Part shown: positions 54,001 to 60,570 of the stretch, piece after piece
How the letters are laid out: each line of letters starts with the position of its first letter
How positions within the stretch are numbered: the stretch's first letter is position 1
NCBI GenBank assembly: GCA_964019135.1
Contig: OZ025258.1
Location: 806,001 to 870,000 of the forward strand
DNA from: Arenicola marina
Lineage: Eukaryota > Annelida > Polychaeta > Arenicolidae
Direction of reading: 5' to 3'
DNA: 64,000 nucleotides
Notes under the pieces: model-generated
What the model saw: only the letters and a program-made list of their open reading frames with translations
What the model was told of the DNA's origin: nothing
The model's database searches: none
Program-made: the position numbers and the translations under genes

Positions 54001-57000
54001 GCCAAAATCGAAGTTGTCAGAAAATGGCCCGTCCCTACGTCTCCCAGGGAAGTTCAACAGTTCTTGGGTTTCGTGGGCTACTACCGCCGCTTTATTGATG
54101 GTTTTGCGAAGATAGCTAGACCGTTACACGAGCTCACGGCAGGGATAAATGTTAAAAAGCACAAGAAGGTGAAGGCCAGTCATTTCCAATGGTCTGACGT
54201 CCATCAGCGTGCTTTCAAAACTCTTATCGACAGATTGACCCAAGCACCCATTCTGGCTTTTGCCGATTGGCGCAAGGACTTTGAGCTGCATTCAGATGCA
54301 AGTGGCGAAGGTCTAGGTGCTGTCCTATATCAGGACGTAGACGGGGTGAAACGGGTCGTAGCCTATGCGAGTCGAAGCTTGAGCAAAGCGGAGAGGAATT
54401 ATCCTGCCCACAAGTTAGAGTTTTTGGCTCTGAAGTGGACAGTGACGGAGAAATTCCATGACTATTTGTACGGTGGTAGATTCATTGTCTTTACAGACAA
54501 CAATCCTCTAACTTATGTCTTGTCTTCGGCTAAGCTGGATGCAGTGGGCCACCGATGGGCTGCCCAGTTAGCCAATTTCAACTTCACAATCAAGTGTCGT
54601 TCCTTATTGAGCCAGAACACCGTTACATAAATGGAGCCCGACGTTCGGGTAAAACCAACGGAGACGCTGATGCTCTCTCCCGGTTACCCGGAACCAACTC
54701 CGGTACTCTCACATCCCAGATCGTTCGTGAGGTCTTGAGTACAGGGGTGGAGGGATTCCCGGTAGTTGAGACTGTCTGTTGTTCGACACAGGTGGTGTCC
54801 TCTGTCCATGACGTAGTAGTAAGCCTGTCGACTCTTAACACAGAGGAACTGAGCGCTGCTCAGCGTTCCGATCCTGACCTCGCTTGCGTAATAGCTACAT
54901 TGGACGGAACCGCAGATGCCGGGAAGACTGTCACAAACCTCGGACAGAGGTTGTTACGGGACCGGGACCGGCTTGATCTGACCAATGGGCTACTTAGTCG
55001 ACGCCGCGAGGTGGGGGGAGAGGTGAGTTGGCAGCTGGTCCTCCCAGCTCAGTTTCAGTCGATGGCACTTGCTGGTTGTCATGATGAGGTGGGCCATCCT
55101 GGTCGAGACAGGACAGTAGCTCTATTGCAGGACAGGTTTTATTGGCCTGGAATGGCGGGAATTGCTGCAGAGCATGTGGCTAAGTGTGGTCGGTGTGTCA
55201 GGCGCAAGACTTTACCCCGTCAACGAGCCCGCTAGTCAGTATCCAGGCCACTAGTCCTCTTGAGCTTCTGTGTCTAGATTTTCTTAAGCTCGAACCCTCG
55301 AAAGGGGGAATAGAGGCGGTCTTGATTGTCACCGATAATTTCACCAAGTATGCGCAAGCATTCCCGTGTCGCAACCAAACAGCGTACACGACTGCAAAGG
55401 TTCTTTATGAGAACTTTATTGTTCACTACGGGTTCCCAAGTCGATTACACTCGGATCAGGGCCGAATCTTTGAATCTAAGACCATAGCTGAACTGTGTCA
55501 GTTAGCGGGAACGAAGAAGTCACGCACAACCCCGTATCACCCTAGTGGCAACGGGCAGTGTGAAAGATTTAATAGGACGCTCCTGGATATGTTAGGGACT
55601 CTCTCACCGGCCCAGAAGGCTGACTGGAAAAGTCACGTCGCGTCAATGGTGCACGCATATAATGCGACGAAACACGAGACGACGGGTTATTCTCCGTTCT
55701 TTCTAATGTTTGGCAGACACCCTAGGCTCCCTGTGGATGTGTTGTTGGGTACGGATGAGTTGCGTCCGGCCGGACAAAAGGATCCTGGTTCTTACGTAAC
55801 CAAGTTGCGCCAAAACCTCGAAACAGCATACCAGCTGGCTTCTGAAAAGTCTGGCGTAATGAAGGGTCACCAGAAGGCCAATTATGATCTAAAGATCCGT
55901 GGTGCTAGCGTGCTACCTGGGGACAGAGTGCTTGTTCGTAATGTGGCGTTCACCGGCACACACAAGTTGGCAGATCGTTGGCTTGAACCGGTGTTTAATG
56001 TAGTGTCCCAGCCTGATGCAGACATTCCGGTCTTTGAAGTTAAAAGAGAAGATAGTCAGGGCGCGTCTCGAGTTCTGCACAGAAACATGTTACTCCCGAT
56101 CGGATGCAATGATGATCTAGTATCAGCTGTTAGGCAGGAACGTCGAGAAGAGGTACCACTGACTCATTGCAGGGAAACAAAGCCTAAACAAGCTTTGGCT
56201 GGTCCCTGCGTTGAAGAAAGTGATGAGGAAGAAGAGACCATTCTTCCATTAGGTCCTGGCCCATACTCTCCATCCCTATTGAAACCCATTGAGCCCGTCC
56301 ATCGTAGTCCTCGTACACCTATTGGCCCCCGGATAAGTCCCATACCGACTCCCAGGTTATCCCTGACCCCAGTGCCCGTACCACGGCGTTTAGCTTCAGT
56401 GGAAAAGACTCCAGGTTCTGTTCCGGATGTCGAGCGGGCTGAGGGTCAGGACGAACCGCGTCCAGTGCCACGGCTAGTGGTGCCTGGTGCACAGACCCCG
56501 GTAGTGGAGGAGGAGGCGGGTGCTGTGGAGACAGAGTCCGTTGAAGATATGGACGGTAACAGGCAAGCGGTGGATGGTGATGTACATAGTGAAGTTTCCA
56601 GTGATGAACAGGGTCCGCAGGTTTTGCCTCGAAGGTCTACTCGGACTCGGACTCGGCCTGCTAGGTACGATCCGGAAACCTTTGTTTTTATGCAGCAAGC
56701 ACATAATCGGGTAGAGAAGCAGAAAAATGCTCTCCGGCAGTGCTTGCAGGATTTGCTGCAAGCAGACTTGTTTTAGTCGTCTAAGTGTATGATTTAATCT
56801 GGTGTAATTTGTAGGGGTTATTTCGTTGAATGTCGGGACGACCTTCCCTGCTGTGAGGGTGTGTGTGACCGAGGCTTCGGTGGCGCCATCTAGTCGTCGT
56901 CATGACCCTTAAACCAAAGTAGTGTAGGCAACGACCCCTAGCGAGTGTGAATGACAGTCACGTGCCAGAAAGGCGCGGGAAGCCGGTTCGGCATTGACTG

Positions 57001-60000
57001 ACAAAGGAACACACGGAAAGGACGGTCTGACTGGTACAAGTCAACCAATTCATAGGTGGTTCCAGGTAAATGTGTGTGTGTGTGTATGAAAGTCATGTGG
57101 ATATATGTGTGATCGATAAGATATAAATCTAGTATTATGTTGTAAATATCTAACTAGTCATAATATATTGCTTATAAAATGTTACGGTAGTTCGATCATG
57201 TTCGATCAAATGTATCATGTCACGTGACGATCGATTTCTTTTCTCCAGGTGTTTTTCTTGTACGCTTGTCTCACCGAGGCAATAACAACGTGTGACGGAA
57301 GATTCAATAAACCCATCAGCTCAGTCTCAAGTGTCGTTCCTTATTGAGCCAGAACACCGTTACACCTCCATCGCCTACCCACCGAGGCGACTACATTTCA
57401 CGGAGGGTGAGTCTCTGGTGTAGGGTAGTCGTCCCCCGGCCTAGCACCCCCACCAGGCTCTGCGACATGTGCCCCGCCCCCCACGCCCACACACACACGA
57501 AACTTGTACAGCGCAACATGTCACGCGCTCTATTAAAAGCGCATTTTAAGGGCATTCACGTTGTGCGTTATCACATGTCGAGAGTCATGGCAGTAGGACC
57601 CCGTGACCCGCAGCAGCCATGAGTGTGTACGAGAGTCCTAACCTGGCAGAAGGACCCCGTGACCCGCGGCAGCCAGGAGTTTGTACGAGAGTCCTAACAT
57701 GGCAGTAGGACCACGTGACCCGCGGCAGCCAGGAGTGTGTACGAGAGTCCTAACATGGCAGTAGGATCCCGTGAACCGCGGCAGCCAGGAGTGTGTACGA
57801 GAGTCCTAACATGGCAGTAGGACCACGTGACCCGCGGCAGCCAGGAGTGTGTACGAGAGTCCTAACATGACAGTAGGACCCCGTGACCCGCGGCAGCCAG
57901 GAGTGTGTACGAGAGTTCTAACATGGCAGTAGGACCACGTGACCCGCGGCAGCCAGGAGTGTACGAGAGTCCTAACATGGCAGTAGGACCCCGTGACCCG
58001 CGGCAGCCAGGAGTGTGTACGAGAGTCCTAACATGGCAGTAGGACCCCGTGACCCGCTGCAGCCAGGAGTGTGTACGACCTCCATAGACCTCTAATCATA
58101 GCGTGCATGTTGGCTACCGTAGAACAGAAGACCTCCACAGGCCTCTAATCATAGCGTGTATGTTGGCTACCGTAGAACAGAAGACCTCCACAGGCCTCTA
58201 ATCATAGCGTGTATGTTGGCTACCGTAGAACACAAGACCTCCACAGGCCTCTAATAATAGCGTGTGTGTTGGCTACCGTAGAACAGAAGACCTCCACAGG
58301 CCTCTAATAATAGCGTGTGTGTTGGCTACCGTAGAACAGAAGACCTCCACAGGCCTCTAATCATAGCGTGTGTGTTGGCTACCGTAGAACAGAAGACCTC
58401 CACAGGCCTCTAATCATAGCGTGTGTGTTGGCTACCGCAGAACAGAAGACCTCCACAGGCCTCTAATCATAGCGTGTGTGTTGGCTACCGTAGAACAGAA
58501 GACCTCCACAGGCCTCTAATCATAGCGTGTGTGTTGGCTACCGTAGAACACAAGACCTCCACAGGCCTCTAATCATAGCGTGTGTGTTGGCTACCGTAGA
58601 ACAGAAGACCTCCACAGGCCTCTAATAATAGCGTGTGTGTTGGCTACCGTAGAACAGAAGACCTCCACAGGCCTCTAATCATAGCGTGTGTGTTGGCTAG
58701 CGTAGAACAGAAGACCTCCACAGGCCTCTAATCATAGCGTGGGTGTTGGCTACCGTAGAACAGAAGAGCTCCACAGGCCTCTAATCATAGCGTGTGTGTT
58801 GGCTACCGCAGAACAGAAGACCTCCACAGGCCTCTAATCATAGCGTGTGTGTTGGCTACCGTAGAACAGAAGACCTCCACAGGCCTCTAATAATAGCGTG
58901 TGTGTTGGCTACCGCAGAACAGAAGACCTCCACAGGCCTCTAATCATAGCGTGTGTGTTGGCTACCGTAGAACAGAAGACCTCAACAGGCCTTTAATAAT
59001 AGCGTGTGTGTTGGCTACCGTAGAACAGAAGACCTCCACAGGCCTCTAATAATAGCGTATCATAACTTCCACAGGCCTTATTGAGCGACCGCGACTAGAA
59101 AATGAATTTGACATCACGAAGTAGATGTAGCAGGCTATACAATACATGTATGTAGCAGGCTATCCAATACATGTATGTAGCAGGCTATACAATACATGTA
59201 TGTAGCAGGCTATGCACTACATTTATGTAGCAGACTATACAATACATGTATGTAGCAGGCTATAAAGTGTTATTTCCGATATTGCGTCCTTGGCTGTGCC
59301 ACGTGGGGGCGGGGGGGGGGCCTAACCCGGGGAGCCCAACGGCTGGTGGAGGAAAGAATAACAAGTCACCTCCGTCGGGGAAGTATAAATATAAAACAGC
59401 ACCCACCGACAGTCAAACTATAAATTAGCTTATCGTCATAACAACATGTGACTGTTGTGATAACGCCTGCCTTCATACGACCAGCGCGTAGGAGTTTGGG
59501 GACCGCGGTGGAAGGTTGGGGGTGGGGGGGGGACAGTACAATCGGGGAACTTACAGCTGTCGGCCTAGGAGGTGCATGTCGACCAGGATTCCGTAAGACG
59601 TACATAGGTGAACAGCCCAGCGAAGAAACTTGAATAAATAAGAACATCTGAAGGTCAGCCGTGCAGTGCTAAGCAACGGCTGTGATAAAGTCAAGGGTGA
59701 ACGCGGAGGCGTCTGTAGGGGTAGGCGGGGGTAGGGGGGGTTAGGCGGGGGTTGTACCCACCTGGTGCCTCAAGGCCCCAGGGTTCTGCAGACCCCAGGG
59801 GACAGGCAGGCCACATGCCCCCTACCGCCTGTAGCCTCATGGTAATGACTTGCGCTACTTATGCCCCCACCCCCTCCCACCCGGCGACTAACTTAACATT
59901 GTTTTGCATATATAGTAGTTACTGGTTGGACTTAGCAACAACCGACATTAACCTGCCGCCGACCTGTAACACCCGCAATGCATCCCTGTCAGTCTGAAGT

Positions 60001-60565
60001 AACACTGCCCCGAACATTGCTATACGTTACGAACCATATAGGCCTACCGGTATACCATACACAATCGCTGATAGGACATTTGTATATATGCAGAAGTTTT
60101 ATATATAGAAGATATATAGAAGATGTATTGAGTTACACTTTACGCATATTGTGTAACATTCGACTGCCGCAGCACATTTGGTAATCAGGCTGAGCTGCAG
60201 ATCAACAGGTCGTGGGTTCGCGCCCTGGCACCCGGGGCTGGGGAGGGGGGGGGGGGTAGTTTCGACCGCGTTGTCCCGGGAGGTTGTTCGACCCACTCCA
60301 GCTCTCAGGTGCACAAACACAAGTGGACTAAGACACCGACGTTTCACTTCATTCGTCCACTGAGGACTCACTGCGTACTGGTGTGTGACTTACCGCCGCC
60401 ACTGGCGTAGCAGAGGTAGGGGACTCACTGAGTACTGGTGTGTGACTTACCGCCGCCACTGGCGTAGCATAGGTAGGGGAACCGCCAGAGGTTGCCCAGA
60501 CCCACAGCATTGCCGATACACGCCAAGATGAATTCCACCTCCTTCCCCCACTCCTGCCGCGCCAT
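1..60565 (-). CDS. SLC6-family Na+/Cl- dependent transporter gene, partial (TM1 to TM7)
   Basis: Seven minus-strand exons join with matching phases into about 306 residues covering TM1 to TM7 of the neurotransmitter:sodium symporter fold. The gene continues left of base 1. SLC6 proteins are plasma-membrane symporters that use the Na+ and Cl- gradients to import amino acids, GABA, monoamines or osmolytes. Sequence evidence: TM1 [12 protein letters not shown]2 [16 protein letters not shown]2 with a cysteine pair and N-glycosylation sequons, TM5 [14 protein letters not shown]6 AAAQNFNS and TM7 VNSATS. The residues matching the known chloride site (TM2 Tyr, TM6 Gln and Ser, TM7 Asn and Ser) are all present. 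TM1 has Gly where monoamine transporters have Asp, which suggests an amino-acid-type substrate. The exact substrate is not resolved. Introns 2 to 6 carry exon-derived tandem arrays. Confidence 0.93.
8959..9030 (-). CDS. SLC6 TM7 exon cassette, first of at least 87 tandem copies
   Basis: This is the copy closest to exon 6, after a 169-bp intron of normal form (gtcagt ... tgccag). One base completes the phase-2 codon from exon 6, then 23 codons encode [18 protein letters not shown] and TVFSV, then two bases remain. Asn and Ser of VNSATS match Na+ and Cl- ligands in TM7. The phase fit with exon 6 is exact. Whether this copy, the last copy left of base 1, or another is used in mRNA cannot be told here. 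Reading on past the cassette meets a stop within the next unit, and the true exon may be longer than 72 nt. Confidence 0.65.
9059..9199. other. unique intron 6 segment
   Basis: This is the single-copy remainder of the intron between TM6 and the first TM7 cassette on the minus strand. I see nothing else in it. Confidence 0.8.
9200..9303 (-). CDS. SLC6 transporter exon 6 (TM6)
   Basis: The 104-nt exon starts after tttttag in phase 0 and ends in phase 2 before gtcagt. It encodes [14 protein letters not shown], then [22 protein letters not shown]6 of SLC6 proteins is the second unwound helix at the substrate site. The Gln and the Ser four residues later match chloride ligands. The usual Asp of VWxDAA is replaced by Tyr here. 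It is separated from exon 5 by a 25.9-kb intron made almost wholly of tandem arrays, one of which repeats this exon's own acceptor. Confidence 0.92.
9291..9605 (-). repeat. ~27-bp array made from the TM6 exon acceptor (11-12 copies)
   Basis: On the minus strand the degenerate unit reads tcattcctttctag followed by GTGTGGGTGTACG. The true junction is tttttag followed by GTGTGGGTGTACG. Each copy therefore carries the acceptor and the first ~13 nt of exon 6. Unit lengths vary from about 25 to 33 bp, and copies decay with distance from the exon. Confidence 0.88.
9660..9955. repeat. 21-bp minisatellite ending in a hairpin
   Basis: About 13 copies of catcaagctgtagcagcccga with C/T and A/C variants. 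The last copy forms a perfect 11-bp inverted repeat (gtagcagcccg / cgggctgctac, 9926-9955) around a short AT-rich loop. No relation to an exon was seen. Confidence 0.93.
9956..10267. other. unique intron sequence
   Basis: Single-copy DNA between the 21-bp and 90-bp arrays. I see no gene, RNA or element in it. Confidence 0.7.
10268..33668 (-). repeat. 90-bp satellite-like array of about 260 units in intron 5
   Basis: The period is 90 bp, with only three single-base length changes noticed (near 18516, 20045 and 30815). Four sites vary frequently: ctggRgcc, aactNggta, gtacaYgatg and gatgRcag. On the minus strand a segment reads YIPSWKDAE followed by a donor-like gtaggc and ctccag or ccccag. That resembles the end of exon 5 (KDPK, then gtacgccccag). 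The unit carries in-frame stops, so it does not code. Blocks of units are duplicated at distances near 1.53, 1.62, 9.18 and 10.35 kb. Confidence 0.96.
33669..35168. repeat. CACTGA/CACTGG short-unit minisatellite next to the TM5 donor
   Basis: Interleaved 8 to 10-bp units (cacactga, tacacactgg, tacacactga) form an array that begins about 8 bases after the exon 5 donor. On the minus strand it reads as runs of [10 protein letters not shown] in three frames, which are repeat translations and not proteins. Confidence 0.95.
35176..35310 (-). CDS. SLC6 transporter exon 5 (TM5, EL3)
   Basis: The 135-nt exon (45 codons, phase 0 on both sides) has acceptor gctgctccag and donor gtacgc. It encodes [19 protein letters not shown] (TM5), then [17 protein letters not shown] and KWELLKDPK, the EL3 stretch that precedes TM6. 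The following exon starts VWVYAAA, giving the usual KDPKVW-type junction. Tandem arrays abut both sides. Upstream, the 136-bp array begins at the acceptor. Downstream, the CACTGG/CACTGA array begins about 8 bases after the donor. Confidence 0.94.
35311..36045 (-). repeat. 136-bp higher-order array derived from the exon 5 acceptor tract
   Basis: Subunits of about 25 bp (cagggaaccagtcatcacac and relatives) are organised in a ~136-bp higher-order unit, seen from ctggagcacc at about 35419, 35555, 35691 and 35827. Three ~36-bp units follow near 35950-36035. On the minus strand the unit contains ggttccctgtggtgctccag, nearly the tract and AG that precede exon 5. The array starts directly at that acceptor. 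Confidence 0.9.
36123..36255 (-). CDS. SLC6 transporter exon 4 (end of EL2 and TM4)
   Basis: The 133-nt exon supplies the last base of a Glu codon and 44 codons: [15 protein letters not shown], then [19 protein letters not shown] (TM4), then [10 protein letters not shown]. It ends in phase 0 at AAG before gtgacg, a slightly weak donor. The family hallmark LxW..xL..AW.I.....KG is clear. The adjoining exon begins [10 protein letters not shown], so the conserved [12 protein letters not shown] is split exactly at the junction. The first 49 nt of this exon, plus 27 nt of upstream intron, are repeated about 18 times upstream. The copy nearest the exon shares its GIDEQGG variant. Confidence 0.93.
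36207..37637 (-). repeat. 76-bp array containing the TM4 exon acceptor and first 49 exon bases (about 18 copies)
   Basis: On the minus strand each unit is 49 nt of exon 4 (GAACCGGATCC... to GGCGGCCTG) plus 27 nt beginning gtgtgtatc and ending ggctttcag. In the true exon the same 49 nt continue as GTGTGGCAG, so the join falls on a GTGTG shared by exon and intron. The terminal unit overlaps exon 4 itself. The nearest copies share exon-specific variants (GACGAG), and more distant ones carry GAGGGGCAG. Confidence 0.95.
37638..37945. repeat. second CACTGG minisatellite, about 130-bp block in two copies
   Basis: Units such as ggtacacactgacacactgg and ggtacactctggtagactc occur in two near-identical ~125-bp blocks (about 37638-37765 and 37766-37890). 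They share the core motif of the array at 33669-35168. The remaining 170 bases to exon 3 are single-copy. Confidence 0.85.
38120..38342 (-). CDS. SLC6 transporter exon 3 (TM3 and extracellular loop 2)
   Basis: The exon is 223 nt: two bases completing a Gly codon, 73 codons, then two bases before a gtaagtatc donor. It encodes [20 protein letters not shown] (TM3, with the conserved Tyr pair), then [15 protein letters not shown] leading into extracellular loop 2. EL2 has the Cys-x8-Cys pair ([10 protein letters not shown]) that forms the conserved disulfide in this family. It also has three N-x-S/T sequons (NAT, NGS, NDS), as expected for the glycosylated loop. The first 20 nt of this exon, with the acceptor, are the source of the 45-bp array in the preceding intron. 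Phase continuity with exons 2 and 4 is exact. Confidence 0.94.
38323..40907 (-). repeat. 45-bp array containing the TM3 exon acceptor and first 20 exon bases (about 57 copies)
   Basis: On the minus strand the unit is about 25 nt of intron (tgactgcagtg...ccccacag) plus GCGCGGGGATGGGTACGATC, the exact first 20 nt of exon 3. It fills nearly all of intron 2. Because 45 is divisible by three and most copies lack stops, both strands show open frames of nearly 900 codons. These are artefacts of the repeat. Confidence 0.96.
40943..41077 (-). CDS. SLC6 transporter exon 2 (TM2, IL1)
   Basis: The 135-nt exon has acceptor ttgcag and donor gtaagt, phase 1 on both sides. It completes the Gly codon from exon 1 and encodes [12 protein letters not shown], then [18 protein letters not shown], then [16 protein letters not shown]2 carries the Tyr (in LLYLELA) that helps bind chloride in SLC6 proteins. 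The GQF.KQGP segment is the conserved TM2 to IL1 signature. No array touches its acceptor side. On the donor side the 45-bp array begins only about 36 bases into the intron. Confidence 0.93.
41345..41735. repeat. pyrimidine-rich cctcctaccacgcccc repeat
   Basis: Irregular 14 to 25-bp units of (c)n tcctaccacgcc and tcttaccacgcc, strongly strand-asymmetric (C/T rich on plus). Proline-rich open frames here are a by-product. It lies inside the TIR element. Confidence 0.9.
41738..44015. repeat. 50-bp minisatellite, about 45 copies
   Basis: The unit is ggctggttatgtaactaccc plus ccatacacccggtattaa plus cacacwcacgct. Variants are atgtaac/atataac and cacacagg/cactcacg. One copy is 2 bp shorter near 43125. 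It fills most of the TIR element. Confidence 0.96.
44184..44589. other. intron sequence with a dispersed repeat
   Basis: 44266-44340 (agcaacatgcggtgtttcac ... gaataggggcgtcctgtaac) recurs nearly identically and in the same orientation at 47727-47801. The rest is AT-rich single-copy DNA with no gene seen. Confidence 0.75.
44590..44824. repeat. 24-bp minisatellite, about 10 copies
   Basis: The unit gggcgttttgccccacaatg plus aagt repeats with single-base variants. Short open frames on both strands are repeat-derived. Confidence 0.94.
44825..45459. other. intron sequence with a strong stem-loop and a CG-rich patch
   Basis: 45084-45157 is a near-perfect inverted repeat: cactcggcagagggcgctcg against cgagcgccctctgtccgag. 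A second inner stem (gccta.agct / agct.aggc) lies within it, so the whole could be a tiny palindromic element. 45160-45430 is rich in gcgag/cgcga motifs. I recognise no gene. Confidence 0.6.
45460..47505. repeat. 21-bp minisatellite, about 97 copies, with higher-order blocks
   Basis: The unit is cacaacccatgcaggcccaaa with acc/aca, atgc/atgt and aca/act variants. A marked variant string (tgtaggcccaaactcaaccc followed by atacagg) recurs near 45655, 45970 and 46410, showing duplication of multi-unit blocks. As 21 is divisible by three, five of the frames give long open translations that are not genes. Confidence 0.96.
47506..48050. other. intron sequence with dispersed repeat and a 42-bp triplicate
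   Basis: 47727-47801 is the second copy of the dispersed repeat at 44266. 47813-47940 holds three diverged ~42-bp tandem copies (ttgcatcatgcaatatgtgc and relatives). The segment gcggattgagtcgaaggcag (about 47570) resembles gcggagtgagtcgaaagcag at about 60931. No gene is seen. Confidence 0.65.
48051..48551 (+). repeat. 5' LTR of the Ty3/Gypsy element
   Basis: A 501-bp repeat starting tgtgaccgagg and ending accgttaca, with an aataaa signal near 48493 and a short (gt)n tract. It is followed by aaatggagcccgacgtgggg, a plausible primer-binding site complementary to a tRNA 3' end (TGGAGCCC...). Confidence 0.95.
48964..49020 (+). mobile_element. 5'-truncated SINE copy with target duplication
   Basis: 57 bp identical in outline to the 3' end of the SINE at 51738 (ggcccaatttagcctgtatg ... 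cattccattcc). It is flanked by the 13-bp direct repeat tattattgcaaac at 48951-48963 and 49021-49033. The 5' truncation and target duplication indicate LINE-mediated retroposition. Confidence 0.9.
49121..49695. mobile_element. palindromic MITE-like element inside the LTR element
   Basis: The left arm (gtctaaagtcagtcataaat ... ccatgctgacacgccattgg, to about 49318) recurs inverted at about 49493-49695 with about 90 percent identity by eye. The interior also continues to pair (gttgccatggc / gccatggcaac). It is non-coding. The target duplication was not resolved. Confidence 0.85.
51091..52532 (+). mobile_element. gag region of the Ty3/Gypsy element, interrupted by a SINE
   Basis: The region encodes a Gag-like protein ending in a single CCHC zinc knuckle ([14 protein letters not shown]) after a lysine- and arginine-rich stretch. 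Gag forms the particle and binds element RNA. A SINE is inserted within it. It is treated here as a fossil part of the broken element. Confidence 0.82.
51738..51928 (+). mobile_element. tRNA-derived SINE, full length, with 17-bp target duplication
   Basis: A tRNA-related head with an A box (tggtgtagtggttagcgc) and a B box (ggttcgaatcc), followed by a tRNA-unrelated body and a short cattcc repeat tail. The 17-bp direct repeat tctattgaccatggggg flanks it at 51721-51737 and 51929-51945. The head does not fold as a complete tRNA. Two further copies occur in this window (48964 and about 60179). Confidence 0.93.
52594..54700 (+). mobile_element. pol region: protease, reverse transcriptase, RNase H
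   Basis: Retropepsin-type aspartic protease motif LVDTGS (about 52650), reverse transcriptase with [22 protein letters not shown] and the catalytic YLDD (53818-53829), then RNase H with [12 protein letters not shown] (about 54280) and TDNNPLTY. The domain order and motifs are typical of Ty3/Gypsy. This is a broken fossil part. Confidence 0.9.
54840..56776 (+). mobile_element. pol region: integrase and C-terminal tail
   Basis: HHCC zinc-binding domain (H...H near 55080, CGRC near 55190), catalytic core with [18 protein letters not shown] and the D,D-35-E glutamate in GNGQCERFN, then a GPY/F-like segment near 55910-56100 (GDRVLVRN ... LADRWLEP). A proline- and glutamate-rich tail follows. No chromodomain was recognised. 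Part of the same broken element. Confidence 0.88.
56864..57364 (+). repeat. 3' LTR of the Ty3/Gypsy element
   Basis: A 501-bp direct repeat of 48051-48551, differing at about one base by eye, ending gttaca before cctcc. It contains aataaa near 57306. Confidence 0.95.
57365..57587. other. intron 1 sequence after the LTR element
   Basis: Single-copy DNA with no feature recognised. Confidence 0.6.
57588..58077. repeat. 56-bp minisatellite, about 9 copies
   Basis: The unit is catggcagtaggaccacgtg plus acccgcggcagccaggagtg plus tgtacgagagtcctaa. One copy is 2 bp shorter (near 57958). Confidence 0.95.
58078..59065. repeat. 53-bp minisatellite, about 18 copies
   Basis: The unit is gacctccacaggcctctaat plus catagcgtgtgtgttggcta plus ccgtagaacagaa. 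Variants are atcat/ataat and cgtag/cgcag. It directly follows the 56-bp array. Confidence 0.95.
59123..59264. repeat. 25-bp minisatellite, about 5.6 copies
   Basis: The unit tgtagcaggctatacaatac plus atgta repeats with single-base variants. Confidence 0.92.
59265..60178. other. intron 1 sequence with G-rich tracts
   Basis: No gene is recognised. Runs of G occur at 59307-59320, near 59523-59532 and at 59718-59752 (ggggtaggcgggggtagggg). The last could form a G-quadruplex on the plus strand. Confidence 0.6.
60179..60357 (+). mobile_element. older, diverged copy of the tRNA-derived SINE
   Basis: It shares the middle and 3' body with the SINE at 51738 (ctgcagatcaacaggtcgtg; gtgcacaaacacaagtggac; taagacaccgac.tttcac) and has a decayed B box (ggttcgcgccc). 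A G-run has grown inside it (60242-60256). No target duplication was identified. Confidence 0.8.
60364..60477 (-). repeat. 57-bp tandem duplication of the exon 1 donor junction (2 copies)
   Basis: Each copy has the last 27 nt of exon 1 (PYLCYASGG) and 30 nt of intron with the donor gtaagtcac. The copy fused to exon 1 is 60421-60477. The extra one, 60364-60420, differs at a synonymous Leu codon (CTC/CTA). Splicing from the distal donor would read through an in-frame TGA, so the proximal donor is expected to be used. Confidence 0.93.
60451..60565 (-). CDS. SLC6 transporter exon 1 (start and TM1)
   Basis: The exon encodes 38 codons plus one base, starting [12 protein letters not shown] and ending YASGG before a gtaagt donor (phase 1). 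It holds TM1 with [13 protein letters not shown], the unwound substrate- and Na+-binding helix of SLC6 transporters. Gly occupies the position of the monoamine-binding Asp. The ATG at 60565 is chosen because an in-frame TGA lies about 40 bases upstream and no convincing acceptor lies between. This gives an N-terminus much shorter than the 30 to 60 residues usual before TM1. An upstream exon joined at an unrecognised acceptor remains possible. The donor junction is duplicated in tandem just downstream, and the sequence immediately upstream of the ATG is a 28-bp tandem repeat. Confidence 0.88.
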
Positions 60566-60570
60566 GCTCT

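Larger units (their letters stand above)
48051..57364 (+). mobile_element. Ty3/Gypsy-type LTR retrotransposon in intron 1, young but broken
   Basis: Two 501-bp LTRs (tgtgacc ... gttaca) flank gag and pol, with a candidate 4-bp target duplication cctc on each side. The order protease, reverse transcriptase, RNase H, integrase places it in Ty3/Gypsy (Metaviridae). The LTRs differ at about one position, so the insertion is recent. The coding part nevertheless looks broken, with roughly four interruptions including a SINE insertion. It lies opposite in orientation to the host transporter gene. No envelope gene is seen. Nested inside are a SINE, a truncated SINE and a palindromic element. Confidence 0.93.

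Noticed and set aside
59718-59752. Telomere-like G-rich repeat
   Set aside because: Irregular GGGGTAGGC/GGGGGTTAGGC runs, not a regular telomeric unit, and far from any chromosome-end context.
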